Source: Candidatus Margulisiibacteriota bacterium (lineage in GTDB: Bacteria; Margulisbacteria; Riflemargulisbacteria; GWF2-35-9). Taken from it: a stretch of DNA of 36,393 nucleotides. Positions 1 to 7,046 of this stretch are shown here, in pieces. The translations under genes were made by a program, and so were the position numbers. The notes under the pieces are model-generated. The model saw only the letters and a program-made list of their open reading frames with translations, made no database searches and was not told where the DNA came from. The number at the start of each line of letters is the position of its first letter. Positions within the stretch are counted from its first letter, which is position 1. Location: assembly GCA_028715625.1 (NCBI GenBank), contig JAQURL010000024.1, positions 1-36,393 of the forward strand, read 5' to 3'.

Positions 1-332
1 GTAAGATGGCTATGATCGGCGGCTATTCCAAAGTTAATCAGGATGTACCTCCCTTTATGCTGGTAGAGGGCAATCCGGCTATAATCAGAACATTAAACAC
101 TATCGGCATGGAGCGTAATAATGTGGGCAAGGATTCGGTATCCGCAGTCAAAAAGGCTTACCGGATACTGTTTCGTTCCAAAATGAACCTCAGCCAGGCT
201 ATAGAAAAAGTCCTGAGTGATGTAGAACAAACCCCGGAGGTTAGCTATCTTCTGGATTTTTTGAAGTCCGAAACGAAAAACGGGATTATGCGTACGGGCA
301 AGGATCAGGCAGAAGATAACGAAGCTGAATGA
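1..332 (+). CDS. lpxA: UDP-N-acetylglucosamine acyltransferase LpxA, C-terminal part
   Basis: Only the 3' part is in the window; the open frame enters from the left edge in phase with position 3. The visible residues carry the LpxA signature that closes the left-handed beta-helix (AMIGGYSKVNQDVPPFMLVEGNPA) and then the alpha-helical C-terminal domain typical of the family (a KAYRILFRSK-like helix and a PEV...FLKS helix). LpxA transfers a hydroxyacyl chain from acyl-ACP to UDP-GlcNAc in the cytoplasm, the first step of lipid A synthesis. The stop codon overlaps the lpxB start by 4 bases, so the two are translationally coupled in a lipid A operon. An acidic tail (EDNEAE) follows the usual end. 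Confidence 0.92.
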   Translation, partial: KMAMIGGYSKVNQDVPPFMLVEGNPAIIRTLNTIGMERNNVGKDSVSAVKKAYRILFRSKMNLSQAIEKVLSDVEQTPEVSYLLDFLKSETKNGIMRTGKDQAEDNEAE

Positions 333-1501
333 CCACTCTTCAGAAGTATAGGAATATTTTAATTATTACCGGCGAAGTTTCAGGAGACATGCAGGCCGGT
401 TATATGTTAAAAGCCCTTAAACAAAGAGATCCGTCATTGAAAGTATATGCAGTAGGCAGTGACAATCTGCAGGCTGCCGGCGCTGAAATTGTCAAAGATT
501 TAACCAAAAAATCAACAATAGGGTTTCTGGAAGCAATAAAACATGTACCATCACTTTTGCTGCTTAAAAACAAACTGGTCAAATTTCTGGACGAAAAAAA
601 AATAGATTTACTAATCTGTGTTGATTATCAGGGGTTTAATATGATCATGGCCGCAGAAGCCAGGAAACGCAAGATACATGTGGTTTACTATATTCCACCA
701 CAGGAATGGGTCTGGGGCTCAGACAAAGGTATGCAGAAGGTAGTAAATATAGTTGATAAGGTGGTTACCATTTTTAAAGCTGAATTTGACTGTTATAAAA
801 AGTTTACCAGTCAGGCGGGTTATTTTGGGCATCCTCTTGTTCAGGTAATTGAAAATTATTTTAAGGAAAATAAAAAAATAAAACCGGCTGGAACGTGCCA
901 GGTTGCGGTTTTCCCCGGCTCTCGCAAGCAGGAGATTAAATATATTTTTCCCGAAATGATCAAGATCATGAGCTATATGGCTGAAATGGATAAAAACATC
1001 AAATTTGTCATCAATTTGCCTAATGCTCATTATCAGGAAGAAATCGAACAGGGTATTAAAGCAATAAAGCAGGACATTCCCGTTTTGATAGGTAAAAATT
1101 ATCAGGTGCTCAAAGAAAGCAAGTTCGCGCTAATTACTTCCGGAACAATCTGTCTGGAAGCTTCCATAATCGGCATACCGCATGTTGTGTTGTATAAGTT
1201 CGGTAATCTGTCCTATAAAATAATCAGAAGAGTGCTGGCGAAGAAATTTAAGTTCAAGCATTATTCGCTGACTAATATTGTGGCGGGCAAGGAAGTTGTA
1301 AAAGAGTATTTGCAGCATATTAATGCTAAAGAAGTAGGAGATTTTATTCTGGATAATTTACAGGATAAGGATAAATTGGAAGTTATAAAAAATGAGCTGA
1401 AGAGTATTAAAGAAAAGTTGCAAATTGAAGGTAAAACTAATATATTAGAATCAATAGCGGAATACATTCTTGAACCAAATGGTTATTGTGCTCCGAGATA
1501 G
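329..1501 (+). CDS. lpxB: Lipid-A-disaccharide synthase LpxB
   Basis: A 390-residue GT19 glycosyltransferase, the normal family length. It condenses UDP-2,3-diacylglucosamine with lipid X to make the lipid A disaccharide at the inner face of the inner membrane. Visible motifs are the N-terminal GEVSGDMQAGYMLKAL segment, YYIPPQEWVWG near residue 125, FGHPL near 167 and the nucleotide-binding FPGSRKQEI near 194, with a C-terminal ITSGTICLEASIIGIPHVVLYK stretch matching the donor-site region. The ATG at 329 overlaps the lpxA stop. lpxA-lpxB adjacency is common in Gram-negative genomes. No internal defects are seen. Confidence 0.95.
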   Translation: MTTLQKYRNILIITGEVSGDMQAGYMLKALKQRDPSLKVYAVGSDNLQAAGAEIVKDLTKKSTIGFLEAIKHVPSLLLLKNKLVKFLDEKKIDLLICVDYQGFNMIMAAEARKRKIHVVYYIPPQEWVWGSDKGMQKVVNIVDKVVTIFKAEFDCYKKFTSQAGYFGHPLVQVIENYFKENKKIKPAGTCQVAVFPGSRKQEIKYIFPEMIKIMSYMAEMDKNIKFVINLPNAHYQEEIEQGIKAIKQDIPVLIGKNYQVLKESKFALITSGTICLEASIIGIPHVVLYKFGNLSYKIIRRVLAKKFKFKHYSLTNIVAGKEVVKEYLQHINAKEVGDFILDNLQDKDKLEVIKNELKSIKEKLQIEGKTNILESIAEYILEPNGYCAPR

Positions 1502-1540
1502 GTGATTCAAGGTTATTTTTGAAAAGGAGGAAGCTGTGCT

Positions 1541-2761
1541 GTGAATAATATCATTGTACAAAAGTACGGTGGAACGAGCGTAGGAACAACAGATAAAATA
1601 AAACGTGTGGCGGACCGCATTATATCTTTTAAAAATCAGGGTAAAAACATGGTAGTAATAGTCTCCGCTATGGGAGACACAACAGATGACCTGATTAAAC
1701 TTGCAAAAGAGATTACCCCAAATCCATCAGCAAGAGAAATGGACGCTTTGATTTCTACGGGGGAATCGATTTCCGCGGCACTTCTGGCCATGGCTATTCA
1801 TGCCAAGGGTGTTGACGCTATTTCCTTAACCGGAAGGCAGGCAGGTGTTTATACTGAAGACGCTTATAATAAAGCCCGGGTTCTGGATGTGAAGCCGGAT
1901 AGGGTCCAGCAGGAATTAAATTCGGGCAAAATTGTAATTGTTACCGGTTTTCAGGGGGTAAACAGTCTGGATGATATTACCACTATCGGCCGGGGAGGCT
2001 CGGATACTTCAGCTGTGATTATTGCCGCGGCACTTAAAGCTGAACTTTGCGAGATTTATACTGATGTTGACGGCGTTTATACCACAAATCCCAATTTAAT
2101 TAAAAACGCACGAAAATTAAAGACCATTTCTTATGATGAAATGCTGGAAATGGCCAGCCTCGGTGCTCAGGTGCTGCATCCAAGGTCTGTTGAGGGCGCC
2201 AAACACTACAAAATGGAACTGCATGTAAGATCAAGTTATAATTTTAATGAAGGAACAATAGTGAAGGAGGTTTCGCCAATGGAAATAAAGAACCCTGTTA
2301 CAGGGATAGCTTATGATGATAATACTGCAAAAATAGCAATTCAGGGTTTGCCCGACAAACCCGGTGTTGCCGGTGGTTTTTTTACCTTGCTGGCAGATAA
2401 CAAAGTTAATGTGGATATGATTATCCAGAGCAATCAGGTAGACCAGTATAATGATATTGCTTTTACAGTGTCTAAAGATGATTTTGATAAAACCATAGAA
2501 CTTACCAAGCAATATGCAAAAAAGGTAAATGCATCCAAGGTGATATTTGATAATAATATTGCCAAAATTTCTATTATTGGAGTAGGCATGATCTCACAGC
2601 CGGGAGTTGCCGCCAGAATGTTTTCCATGCTTGGAGAAAACGGGATCAATATAGACTTGATTTCCACTTCCGAGATTAAAGTTTCCTGTATTATCAATAA
2701 AAAATACACGGAAAAAGCCGTACAGGTCCTACATGACGGCTTTCAGTTAGAAAAAGAATAA
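1541..2761 (+). CDS. lysC: Aspartate kinase (monofunctional, two C-terminal ACT domains)
   Basis: This 406-residue enzyme phosphorylates L-aspartate, the first step toward lysine, threonine, methionine and diaminopimelate. The kinase domain shows KYGGTSVG at residues 7-14, STGESISAALLAMAI near 73 and GRGGSDTSAV near 150. Two ACT domains follow from about residue 260 (GLPDKPGVAGGFF and GVGMISQPGVAARMF), implying allosteric feedback. The start is GTG with AAGGAGG at 1524-1530. Length and layout match the Bacillus aspartokinase II type, where a separate beta subunit is made from an internal start; the same signal is seen here at 2279. The gene follows lpxB by 39 bases and precedes a TTG-started membrane gene by 6 bases. 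Confidence 0.95.
   Translation: MNNIIVQKYGGTSVGTTDKIKRVADRIISFKNQGKNMVVIVSAMGDTTDDLIKLAKEITPNPSAREMDALISTGESISAALLAMAIHAKGVDAISLTGRQAGVYTEDAYNKARVLDVKPDRVQQELNSGKIVIVTGFQGVNSLDDITTIGRGGSDTSAVIIAAALKAELCEIYTDVDGVYTTNPNLIKNARKLKTISYDEMLEMASLGAQVLHPRSVEGAKHYKMELHVRSSYNFNEGTIVKEVSPMEIKNPVTGIAYDDNTAKIAIQGLPDKPGVAGGFFTLLADNKVNVDMIIQSNQVDQYNDIAFTVSKDDFDKTIELTKQYAKKVNASKVIFDNNIAKISIIGVGMISQPGVAARMFSMLGENGINIDLISTSEIKVSCIINKKYTEKAVQVLHDGFQLEKE
2264..2281 (+). promoter_or_regulatory. Internal ribosome binding site and ATG for aspartokinase beta subunit
   Basis: AAGGAGG at 2264-2270 lies 8 bases before an in-frame ATG at 2279, codon 247 of the aspartokinase gene. Translation from here would give a 160-residue protein made of just the two ACT domains, the same arrangement as the alpha/beta subunits of Bacillus aspartokinase II, whose beta subunit begins at about the same residue. 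What is seen is the site; its use is inferred from that parallel. Confidence 0.7.
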
Positions 2762-2767
2762 ATTTTA

Positions 2768-3337
2768 TTGCCGGCGTACATATTAGTTCTGATGTTGGCA
2801 TATTTGCTGGGTTGTCTGCCAGGGCTGGATTACGCCTCAAAAAAAATAAATAAAAGCCGGAAGTTTATCCATTTTTCTTTGGATAACGGAGCCATGGTCA
2901 GCCAGTACCGTGAGTTTAAAGATTTCTGGCTATGCTTCGGATTTGAAGCTTTCAAATGGCTGATCTTTTTTTTCATTTTGAGTAAAATGGATTTTTTCCT
3001 TTTCTGTGTCTTTATTCTCGGCGTTGCGGTGCCTTTCTGGAATAAATTTAAACTGCGGAATTTGTCGGTTTACTTCCTTTTATATTTAATTTGGGCAAAT
3101 TTCGTTTCGTCTGTGGTCCTTTTACTTCTTTATGCTTTATTTTTAATTATAACTAAATATCGTTATAGATACGTGAATTTATTGATAGTTACAACGGCAA
3201 CGGTTTTATTTTGGGGAACACAAGTTGAAGCAATCTATTTACAGGAACTTCTGTTGTTTTTCTTTTTTCTGCTTGTGGATGTAATAGCAGGATATTTGAG
3301 CAACATCGGCAAGAAAGCAGAACCTGTTACAAAATAA
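2768..3337 (+). CDS. PlsY-like multi-pass membrane protein lacking catalytic motifs
   Basis: A 189-residue, very hydrophobic protein with about six membrane segments. Its pattern follows PlsY glycerol-3-phosphate acyltransferase: an AYLLGCLPGL opening, an EAFKWLIFFF helix where PlsY has its KG helix, GVAVPFWNKFKL where PlsY has GHxFPxFLxFKGGKG, and a YALFLIITKYRYRYVNLLIVTTATV helix pair near the end. The PlsY catalytic loops (GSGNIGATN and GGKG) are absent, so it is probably not an active acyltransferase. The start is a TTG 6 bases after the aspartokinase stop, without a clear Shine-Dalgarno, suggesting translational coupling. The family call rests on visual comparison only. Confidence 0.5.
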   Translation: MPAYILVLMLAYLLGCLPGLDYASKKINKSRKFIHFSLDNGAMVSQYREFKDFWLCFGFEAFKWLIFFFILSKMDFFLFCVFILGVAVPFWNKFKLRNLSVYFLLYLIWANFVSSVVLLLLYALFLIITKYRYRYVNLLIVTTATVLFWGTQVEAIYLQELLLFFFFLLVDVIAGYLSNIGKKAEPVTK

Positions 3338-3354
3338 GACAGATAGGGTATAAT
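3327..3354 (+). promoter_or_regulatory. Promoter of tRNA-Pro
   Basis: TTACAA (3327-3332) and TATAAT (3349-3354) are separated by 16 bases, placing a transcription start near 3361, about 12 bases before the tRNA. The -35 lies inside the end of the upstream membrane-protein gene. The -10 is a perfect consensus; the -35 is weak. Confidence 0.5.
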
Positions 3355-4880
3355 ATGTCTGCTATTTTGAGTCGGGATGTGGCGCAGTCCGGTAGCGCAC
3401 ACGCTTGGGGTGCGTGGGGTCGTGGGTTCGAATCCCGCCATCCCGACCAATCAATAAAACCCTCCCAACAGCCCACCGGGTCCCAGCCAATTTTGGCGTC
3501 AAAACGGACTGTTCCCGATTTCAACCTGAAGTTCGAGCCGATATTTTTGAGAAAAGTTAAATATTCCGAATAATTTTCAGTAATAAGCAGTTTATGCCCG
3601 CCACAGCTGGTTTTTAAAATATCCCGCATAGGTTCGAGCCAGGGAGAAGCCTCTTTCTGAAACATCTTGAGTTTTTCTGTAATCCCCACCTTTTGGTTGA
3701 TGAATTCTTTTTTCTTTTTGAGATAACTTTGTTTATCCAGACTTCCATCTAGATGCAAATCAAGCAGTCTCTCAATTTTTAGATCAATTTCTTTTTTCTG
3801 ATTCAGCAGAACATGAATAATGGATTGATTCTCCTTTGTTTCATTAAGTTGTTCCTTATCACAATGAATCAGCATTTTTTCAATCCAATCTTCACTAATG
3901 GAATATTGAACGATTATTTTTTTTAACTGTCCGGCTAACTCCTCCTCACGTAAATACTTTTCAGAACATGGCCCACGCTTACGGGTACAGCGATAGTAAT
4001 GATGGCCTTTTTGTTTTTCAGCGGTAATCGCCGCTCCGCAATTTTCACATGTCATAAAACCGATGAACGGGAATTCATGTCTGCGTTTTCGCTTTTTTTT
4101 ACCCCGCAGACGCATAACCGATTGAACCTGATCAAAAACAGCTTTGGAAATAATAGGCTCATGAATCCCTTCAAACCATTCACCGTTCCATTGAAAAGAA
4201 CCGTAATAAATGGGGTTCATGAGCAGATGTTGAATATTTGATGTATGATAGGCTGTTCCTGCTCTATTAAGGAATCCTTCTTTTGTTAAGATACGGTTTA
4301 TTTCAAAAAACGTATAATCACCGGTAGAATATAATTCATACGCTCTTTTTATATAAGGTGCTTTATCAGGGTCAGGTTCAATACCTTTTGTTTTATAATT
4401 ATGAATATATCCGATAGGGGCAAAGGTAGGCCATAGTCCACGCTTACATTTTATTCTATTACCTCTTCTAATATTTTCACTTAAATTATCTACATAATAT
4501 TTGCTCTGCCCGAAAGCCAGATTAAGCATAAATTTGCCCTGTGGAGTAGATTCAAACCAAAAGGTGGGGAATTTTAAGTCTTTGATAATTCCTGTATCGA
4601 GCAAATAAATAATTTTCCCGCCATCCACAGAGTTGCGAGCCAAACGATCAGGGTGCCAGGCCAGTATTCCTTCTGCTTCTCCCTGTTCGAACCGTAACAA
4701 CAGTTCATTAAAAACGGACCTTCCGGGTTCTTTGGCAGTTTTGGCCTCGCAGAGCGAGGCGACGATTTCCAATTTTTCTCTGGCGGCAAATTCTTTTAAT
4801 TCGCTCATTTGAGCTTCGATAGACATAACCTGTTTATCATCTGTATCAGTTGATTTACGGCAATAAATAATATATCTCAT
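3327..4880 (-). CDS. Large serine recombinase (island integrase), 3' end exchanged by integration
   Basis: The N-terminal resolvase domain has the catalytic serine in YCRKSTD (Ser10) and the DRLARN arginines. A recombinase domain follows (APIGY, LMNPIYYG), then a zinc ribbon (CENCG...YYRCTRKRGPC) and a coiled coil, the order of large serine integrases. Start: ATG at 4880 with AAGGAGGTG just upstream. The frame crosses the island border and reads antisense through tRNA-Pro, so residues after Trp477 (WRDSNPRPHAPQ...) are a chromosomal artefact. The native tail lies at 9319-9399 (minus). In an excised circle the product would be 503 residues. It should catalyse integration and, with a directionality factor, excision of the island. 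Confidence 0.93.
   Translation of the reverse strand: MRYIIYCRKSTDTDDKQVMSIEAQMSELKEFAAREKLEIVASLCEAKTAKEPGRSVFNELLLRFEQGEAEGILAWHPDRLARNSVDGGKIIYLLDTGIIKDLKFPTFWFESTPQGKFMLNLAFGQSKYYVDNLSENIRRGNRIKCKRGLWPTFAPIGYIHNYKTKGIEPDPDKAPYIKRAYELYSTGDYTFFEINRILTKEGFLNRAGTAYHTSNIQHLLMNPIYYGSFQWNGEWFEGIHEPIISKAVFDQVQSVMRLRGKKKRKRRHEFPFIGFMTCENCGAAITAEKQKGHHYYRCTRKRGPCSEKYLREEELAGQLKKIIVQYSISEDWIEKMLIHCDKEQLNETKENQSIIHVLLNQKKEIDLKIERLLDLHLDGSLDKQSYLKKKKEFINQKVGITEKLKMFQKEASPWLEPMRDILKTSCGGHKLLITENYSEYLTFLKNIGSNFRLKSGTVRFDAKIGWDPVGCWEGFIDWSGWRDSNPRPHAPQACALPDCATSRLKIADILYPICLIL
3373..3449 (+). tRNA. tRNA-Pro (anticodon GGG)
   Basis: The 77-base sequence folds as a standard tRNA. The acceptor stem is CGGGATG paired with CATCCCG; the D-arm is GCGC...GCGC with AGTCCGGTA in the loop. 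The anticodon stem CACGC/GCGTG encloses TTGGGGT, giving anticodon GGG, which reads CCC. The T-arm holds GGTTCGAAT, and discriminator A plus CCA are encoded. The 3' end is the integration site of the adjacent island: the sequence from CGACCA onward (3444) is shared with island repeats. Integration keeps the tRNA intact because the element supplies no new tRNA bases inside the gene. Confidence 0.97.
3444..3551. repeat. Island left attachment end (attL) and inverted-repeat copy 1
   Basis: Bases 3444-3497 (54 bp, starting with the tRNA's CGACCA) recur perfectly, inverted, at 4958-5011. Bases 3505-3520 recur at 4943-4957 with one base missing, and 3521-3551 recur perfectly, inverted, at 5117-5147. 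This stretch also encodes the last native codons of the recombinase before the crossover. CGACCA (3444-3449) is the sequence shared by attL, attR (9394-9399) and the relic junction (5006-5011), so the crossover lies within or next to it. Confidence 0.8.
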
Positions 4881-4942
4881 CAGTAATACACCTCCTTAAA
4901 AATAAATGCGCAAAATTTTGCTTTTGGCTGCGCTGCAAGCGC

Positions 4943-5083
4943 AATCGGAACAGTCCGGCCAAAATTGGCTGGGACCCGGTGGGCTGTTGGGAGGGTTTTA
5001 TTGATTGGTCGACTTTGTTCGAAAAAATTCGAACCGCCCTGAAGGGGCGCGGCTGGGACACTCCGCCGGGCAGCCGCGCCCTC
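4943..5083 (+). pseudogene. Inverted relic of a recombinase 3' end with an intact native junction
   Basis: Read on the plus strand, 4958-5083 encodes AKIGWDPVGCWEGFID followed by WSTLFEKIRTAL...GSRAL and a TGA. The first part equals the C-terminal region of the resident recombinase; the second part is the tail found at the other island end (9319-9399). It is therefore the unsplit 3' end of the same kind of gene, in opposite orientation. Upstream codons are damaged: compared with 3498-3520 it lacks seven bases and one further G, so no complete gene exists here. It records the attP-type junction (R end joined to L end). Confidence 0.8.
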
Positions 5084-5098
5084 TGAATTCGGTTAAGC

Positions 5099-5171
5099 AA
5101 AACTGCCAAAGAACCCCTCAAAAATATCGGCTCGAACTTCAGGTTGACCAAAAGCAAAATTTTGCGCATTT
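5099..5171 (+). pseudogene. Further scrambled recombinase fragments
   Basis: 5099-5116 matches, base for base, the recombinase codons for KTAKEP (4729-4746, other strand). It is directly followed by 5117-5147, which matches the codons for LKNIGSNFRL (3521-3551), a large internal deletion. 5148-5171 (with a central GCAAAATTTTGC palindrome) recurs inverted at 4904-4927 just ahead of the resident recombinase's Shine-Dalgarno. The region between the recombinase and the XRE gene is thus decayed recombinase DNA rather than a gene; no intact open frame there has coding support. Confidence 0.65.
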
Positions 5172-5191
5172 CGACTTGCAAGTTATGCCTC

Positions 5192-5244
5192 ACTTTGATA
5201 GCATTATATTGAAATAGTTAATAGCAATACTATGCTATCAAAGT
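5192..5244 (+). promoter_or_regulatory. Promoter and operator cluster upstream of the XRE regulator
   Basis: A 13-bp perfect inverted repeat (ACTTTGATAGCAT at 5192-5204, ATGCTATCAAAGT at 5232-5244) brackets the region. A second, shorter repeat ATAGCA/TGCTAT lies at 5221-5238. A promoter TTGAAA (5209-5214), 16 bases, TATGCT (5231-5236) has its -10 inside the operator, which fits autorepression by the XRE protein encoded 10 bases downstream. A TATAAT on the minus strand (5203-5208) could serve leftward transcription toward the recombinase. Confidence 0.6.
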
Positions 5245-5253
5245 TTTGATATT

Positions 5254-5457
5254 ATGGCAACGTCTATAGGGAACAACATAAAAAGATTGCGAACAAAAAT
5301 TAATCTAACACAAGATGAGTTAGCTAGAAAGGCTGATGTTAAATATACTACGTTAACAAAAATTGAGAGTGGTATTGTTAAGCGACCGAGTGTTCAGATA
5401 ATCGCTCAGATTGCTAAGTCTCTGAGTGTAAGTATAGAAGATATTTTGAAAGATTAG
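5254..5457 (+). CDS. Small XRE-family (Cro/CI-type) helix-turn-helix regulator
   Basis: A 67-residue protein consisting of a single HTH_3 domain: NNIKRLRTKINLTQDELARKADVKYTTLTKIESGI, with the recognition helix around TTLTKIESG (residues 31-39), and a closing SLSVSIEDILKD. It acts as a DNA-binding repressor. The inverted repeats overlapping its promoter are the obvious operators. No Shine-Dalgarno is evident and the predicted transcription start is only about 10 bases from the ATG, so the message may be nearly leaderless. Its place between the recombinase and the cargo genes suggests control of one or both. Confidence 0.9.
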   Translation: MATSIGNNIKRLRTKINLTQDELARKADVKYTTLTKIESGIVKRPSVQIIAQIAKSLSVSIEDILKD

Positions 5458-5472
5458 TTTTAGAAGTTGGGC

Positions 5473-5501
5473 TTATCTTCCAATGAAGTTAAGCATATAA
5501 T
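5473..5501 (+). promoter_or_regulatory. Probable promoter of the cargo operon
   Basis: TTATCT (5473-5478) and a perfect TATAAT (5496-5501) are spaced by 17 bases in the gap between the XRE gene and the membrane-protein gene at 5554. The -35 is weak. The downstream leader ends in AAAGGA, 8 bases before the ATG. Confidence 0.4.
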
Positions 5502-5553
5502 TTAAGTATTAGTTTATTAACGATTTTGTACGCTCAATGTAAAGGAAAACATA

Positions 5554-6972
5554 ATGGCCATATTTACACCTCGCGGGCTAAAAATCAGACTACCAGTTAA
5601 TGAAGTATTCGCTCTGATATCACGGCTATATCCAAAGGTTAATGCTTTTGAAGTCTTAAAGACAACAGAAGGGATGGAGTCAATCCCTTCGCTTATTACG
5701 TATATAATAGGTTTAATTTGTTTCTATTTAAGGTTGTCTATAATTGAAATTGGATTTTATGTTTTCTTTGCGTCAATTATAGGTTTTTTATTAACGCCTG
5801 TAATTTATAAAATTTCTGGTTTAGTTCGTTTGGGGACAGTCTATAGTTACATCTCAGGATTTGGCCTTCTACTGTTTACTATTATTGTGTCTGGTTTCAT
5901 TACAGTTGGGTGGCAAGGTTTAGCTGTTTTTTTTCTAGCGAAATTCCTTTCGGAAATTATAGAAATGGCATCAGAGGGTATACAGACAAAATTATCGAAC
6001 TCAAAAAATAATCGAATACTTACTGGGTCTGAAATAAGTTTTTTCAACGCATATAGATTACACGCTATTAGGTTGGGAGTAACGACGGATACTTATGTGT
6101 CAAAGGATGAGCTTATAAAAGAAAGTTGGTTGCCTGTTTATGAGGATTTAGTGAAAAAATGGCCAAAAATTGTAGAAAGATTTACGAATGATGAGGATTA
6201 TGAAAACAATGATGGGGAAAACATATTATCCTTGGAGATTATTAAACAACGCTGGAAAGAAGTTATAATGTATCTTAAGGTTAATAAACATATGGGAATT
6301 GCAGTAATATTAATCGAAGTAATCCCAATTAAATATCAAAAGAATGTTATTACTGTTACTTTTAAACCCAACTTAAATTATTATTATGAACTAATTTGTG
6401 ATAAGAAAAATAAAGAAATAATAGACATAACAATCAAGAAAATATTTGGAGATGAAATTACTATTGAGTTTACAAATAATAGGAATAGTAGTCATGTAGA
6501 TTATAGAGATCAGATAAAGAAGTTGGGGTGGATTGTTCATGATGGATTAGTTTCATATATTTCTGTGCATGATAAAATTTTTCATGAAGCAGCAACCTTT
6601 AAAAGTTTTATAAAAAATATTATCGGAATAAACATTAAATGGGATAAGTTGTTAGAAGAGGCAAAAAAATTAATCCCTCTATGGAATTCTATCCAATATA
6701 AGATTGAAGAGTTTAAAACATCAAATTATTCATGTTTAACAATTGATGAAAAATACTATATTGATATACTTTCACGATATGTTAAAGCTTTAAGGAAAAC
6801 CGTTGCATATTTAATTAAAAGACAACGCCTTGCGGAACGAGTACGTAAAGGCAATTTAGCTTCGGCAACATGGAGAAATTTTAGCATAAAAGAAAAGGAA
6901 TATAAGACCACGATAGAAGAATACCTTAAAATTGGTCAAGAACTTAAAGATGCTGCAGATATTATATATTGA
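5554..6972 (+). CDS. Membrane protein with a DnaX (gamma/tau) C-terminal-like domain
   Basis: A 472-residue protein of unknown function. Residues 45-135 hold about four membrane segments (for example ITYIIGLICFYL, FASIIGFLLTPVIY, GFGLLLFTIIVSGFI). Residues 226-308 resemble the C-terminal domain of bacterial DNA polymerase III gamma/tau: an IKQRWKEVIMYLK helix, VITVTFKPNL strand, a KNKEIIDITIKKIFG helix and EITIEF strand, in the DnaX order. The rest (to 472) is helical and charged and I do not recognise it. Start: ATG with AAAGGA upstream. The DNA is strikingly AT-rich. It precedes the SIR2-like gene by 74 bases, and the pair probably works together. The DnaX resemblance is a reading by eye. 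Confidence 0.7.
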   Translation: MAIFTPRGLKIRLPVNEVFALISRLYPKVNAFEVLKTTEGMESIPSLITYIIGLICFYLRLSIIEIGFYVFFASIIGFLLTPVIYKISGLVRLGTVYSYISGFGLLLFTIIVSGFITVGWQGLAVFFLAKFLSEIIEMASEGIQTKLSNSKNNRILTGSEISFFNAYRLHAIRLGVTTDTYVSKDELIKESWLPVYEDLVKKWPKIVERFTNDEDYENNDGENILSLEIIKQRWKEVIMYLKVNKHMGIAVILIEVIPIKYQKNVITVTFKPNLNYYYELICDKKNKEIIDITIKKIFGDEITIEFTNNRNSSHVDYRDQIKKLGWIVHDGLVSYISVHDKIFHEAATFKSFIKNIIGINIKWDKLLEEAKKLIPLWNSIQYKIEEFKTSNYSCLTIDEKYYIDILSRYVKALRKTVAYLIKRQRLAERVRKGNLASATWRNFSIKEKEYKTTIEEYLKIGQELKDAADIIY

Positions 6973-7046
6973 TCAAATCTTTTTTGAAGGGTTAAACAGG
7001 AAATACGTCCAGTATATTAAACTATTATTTTGCGAATTTTATAAAT

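Noticed and set aside
3235-3450. Minus-strand frame and plus-strand frame (3355-3573) across the tRNA
   Set aside because: Both are translations through tRNA-Pro and the attachment sequence; the minus one gives the well-known artefact peptide made from antisense tRNA-Pro.
4855-5193. Minus-strand 112-residue frame between the recombinase and the XRE gene
   Set aside because: It reads antisense through recombinase relics and the R/L repeats; the same peptide text recurs at 9224-9415 because the DNA is repeated.
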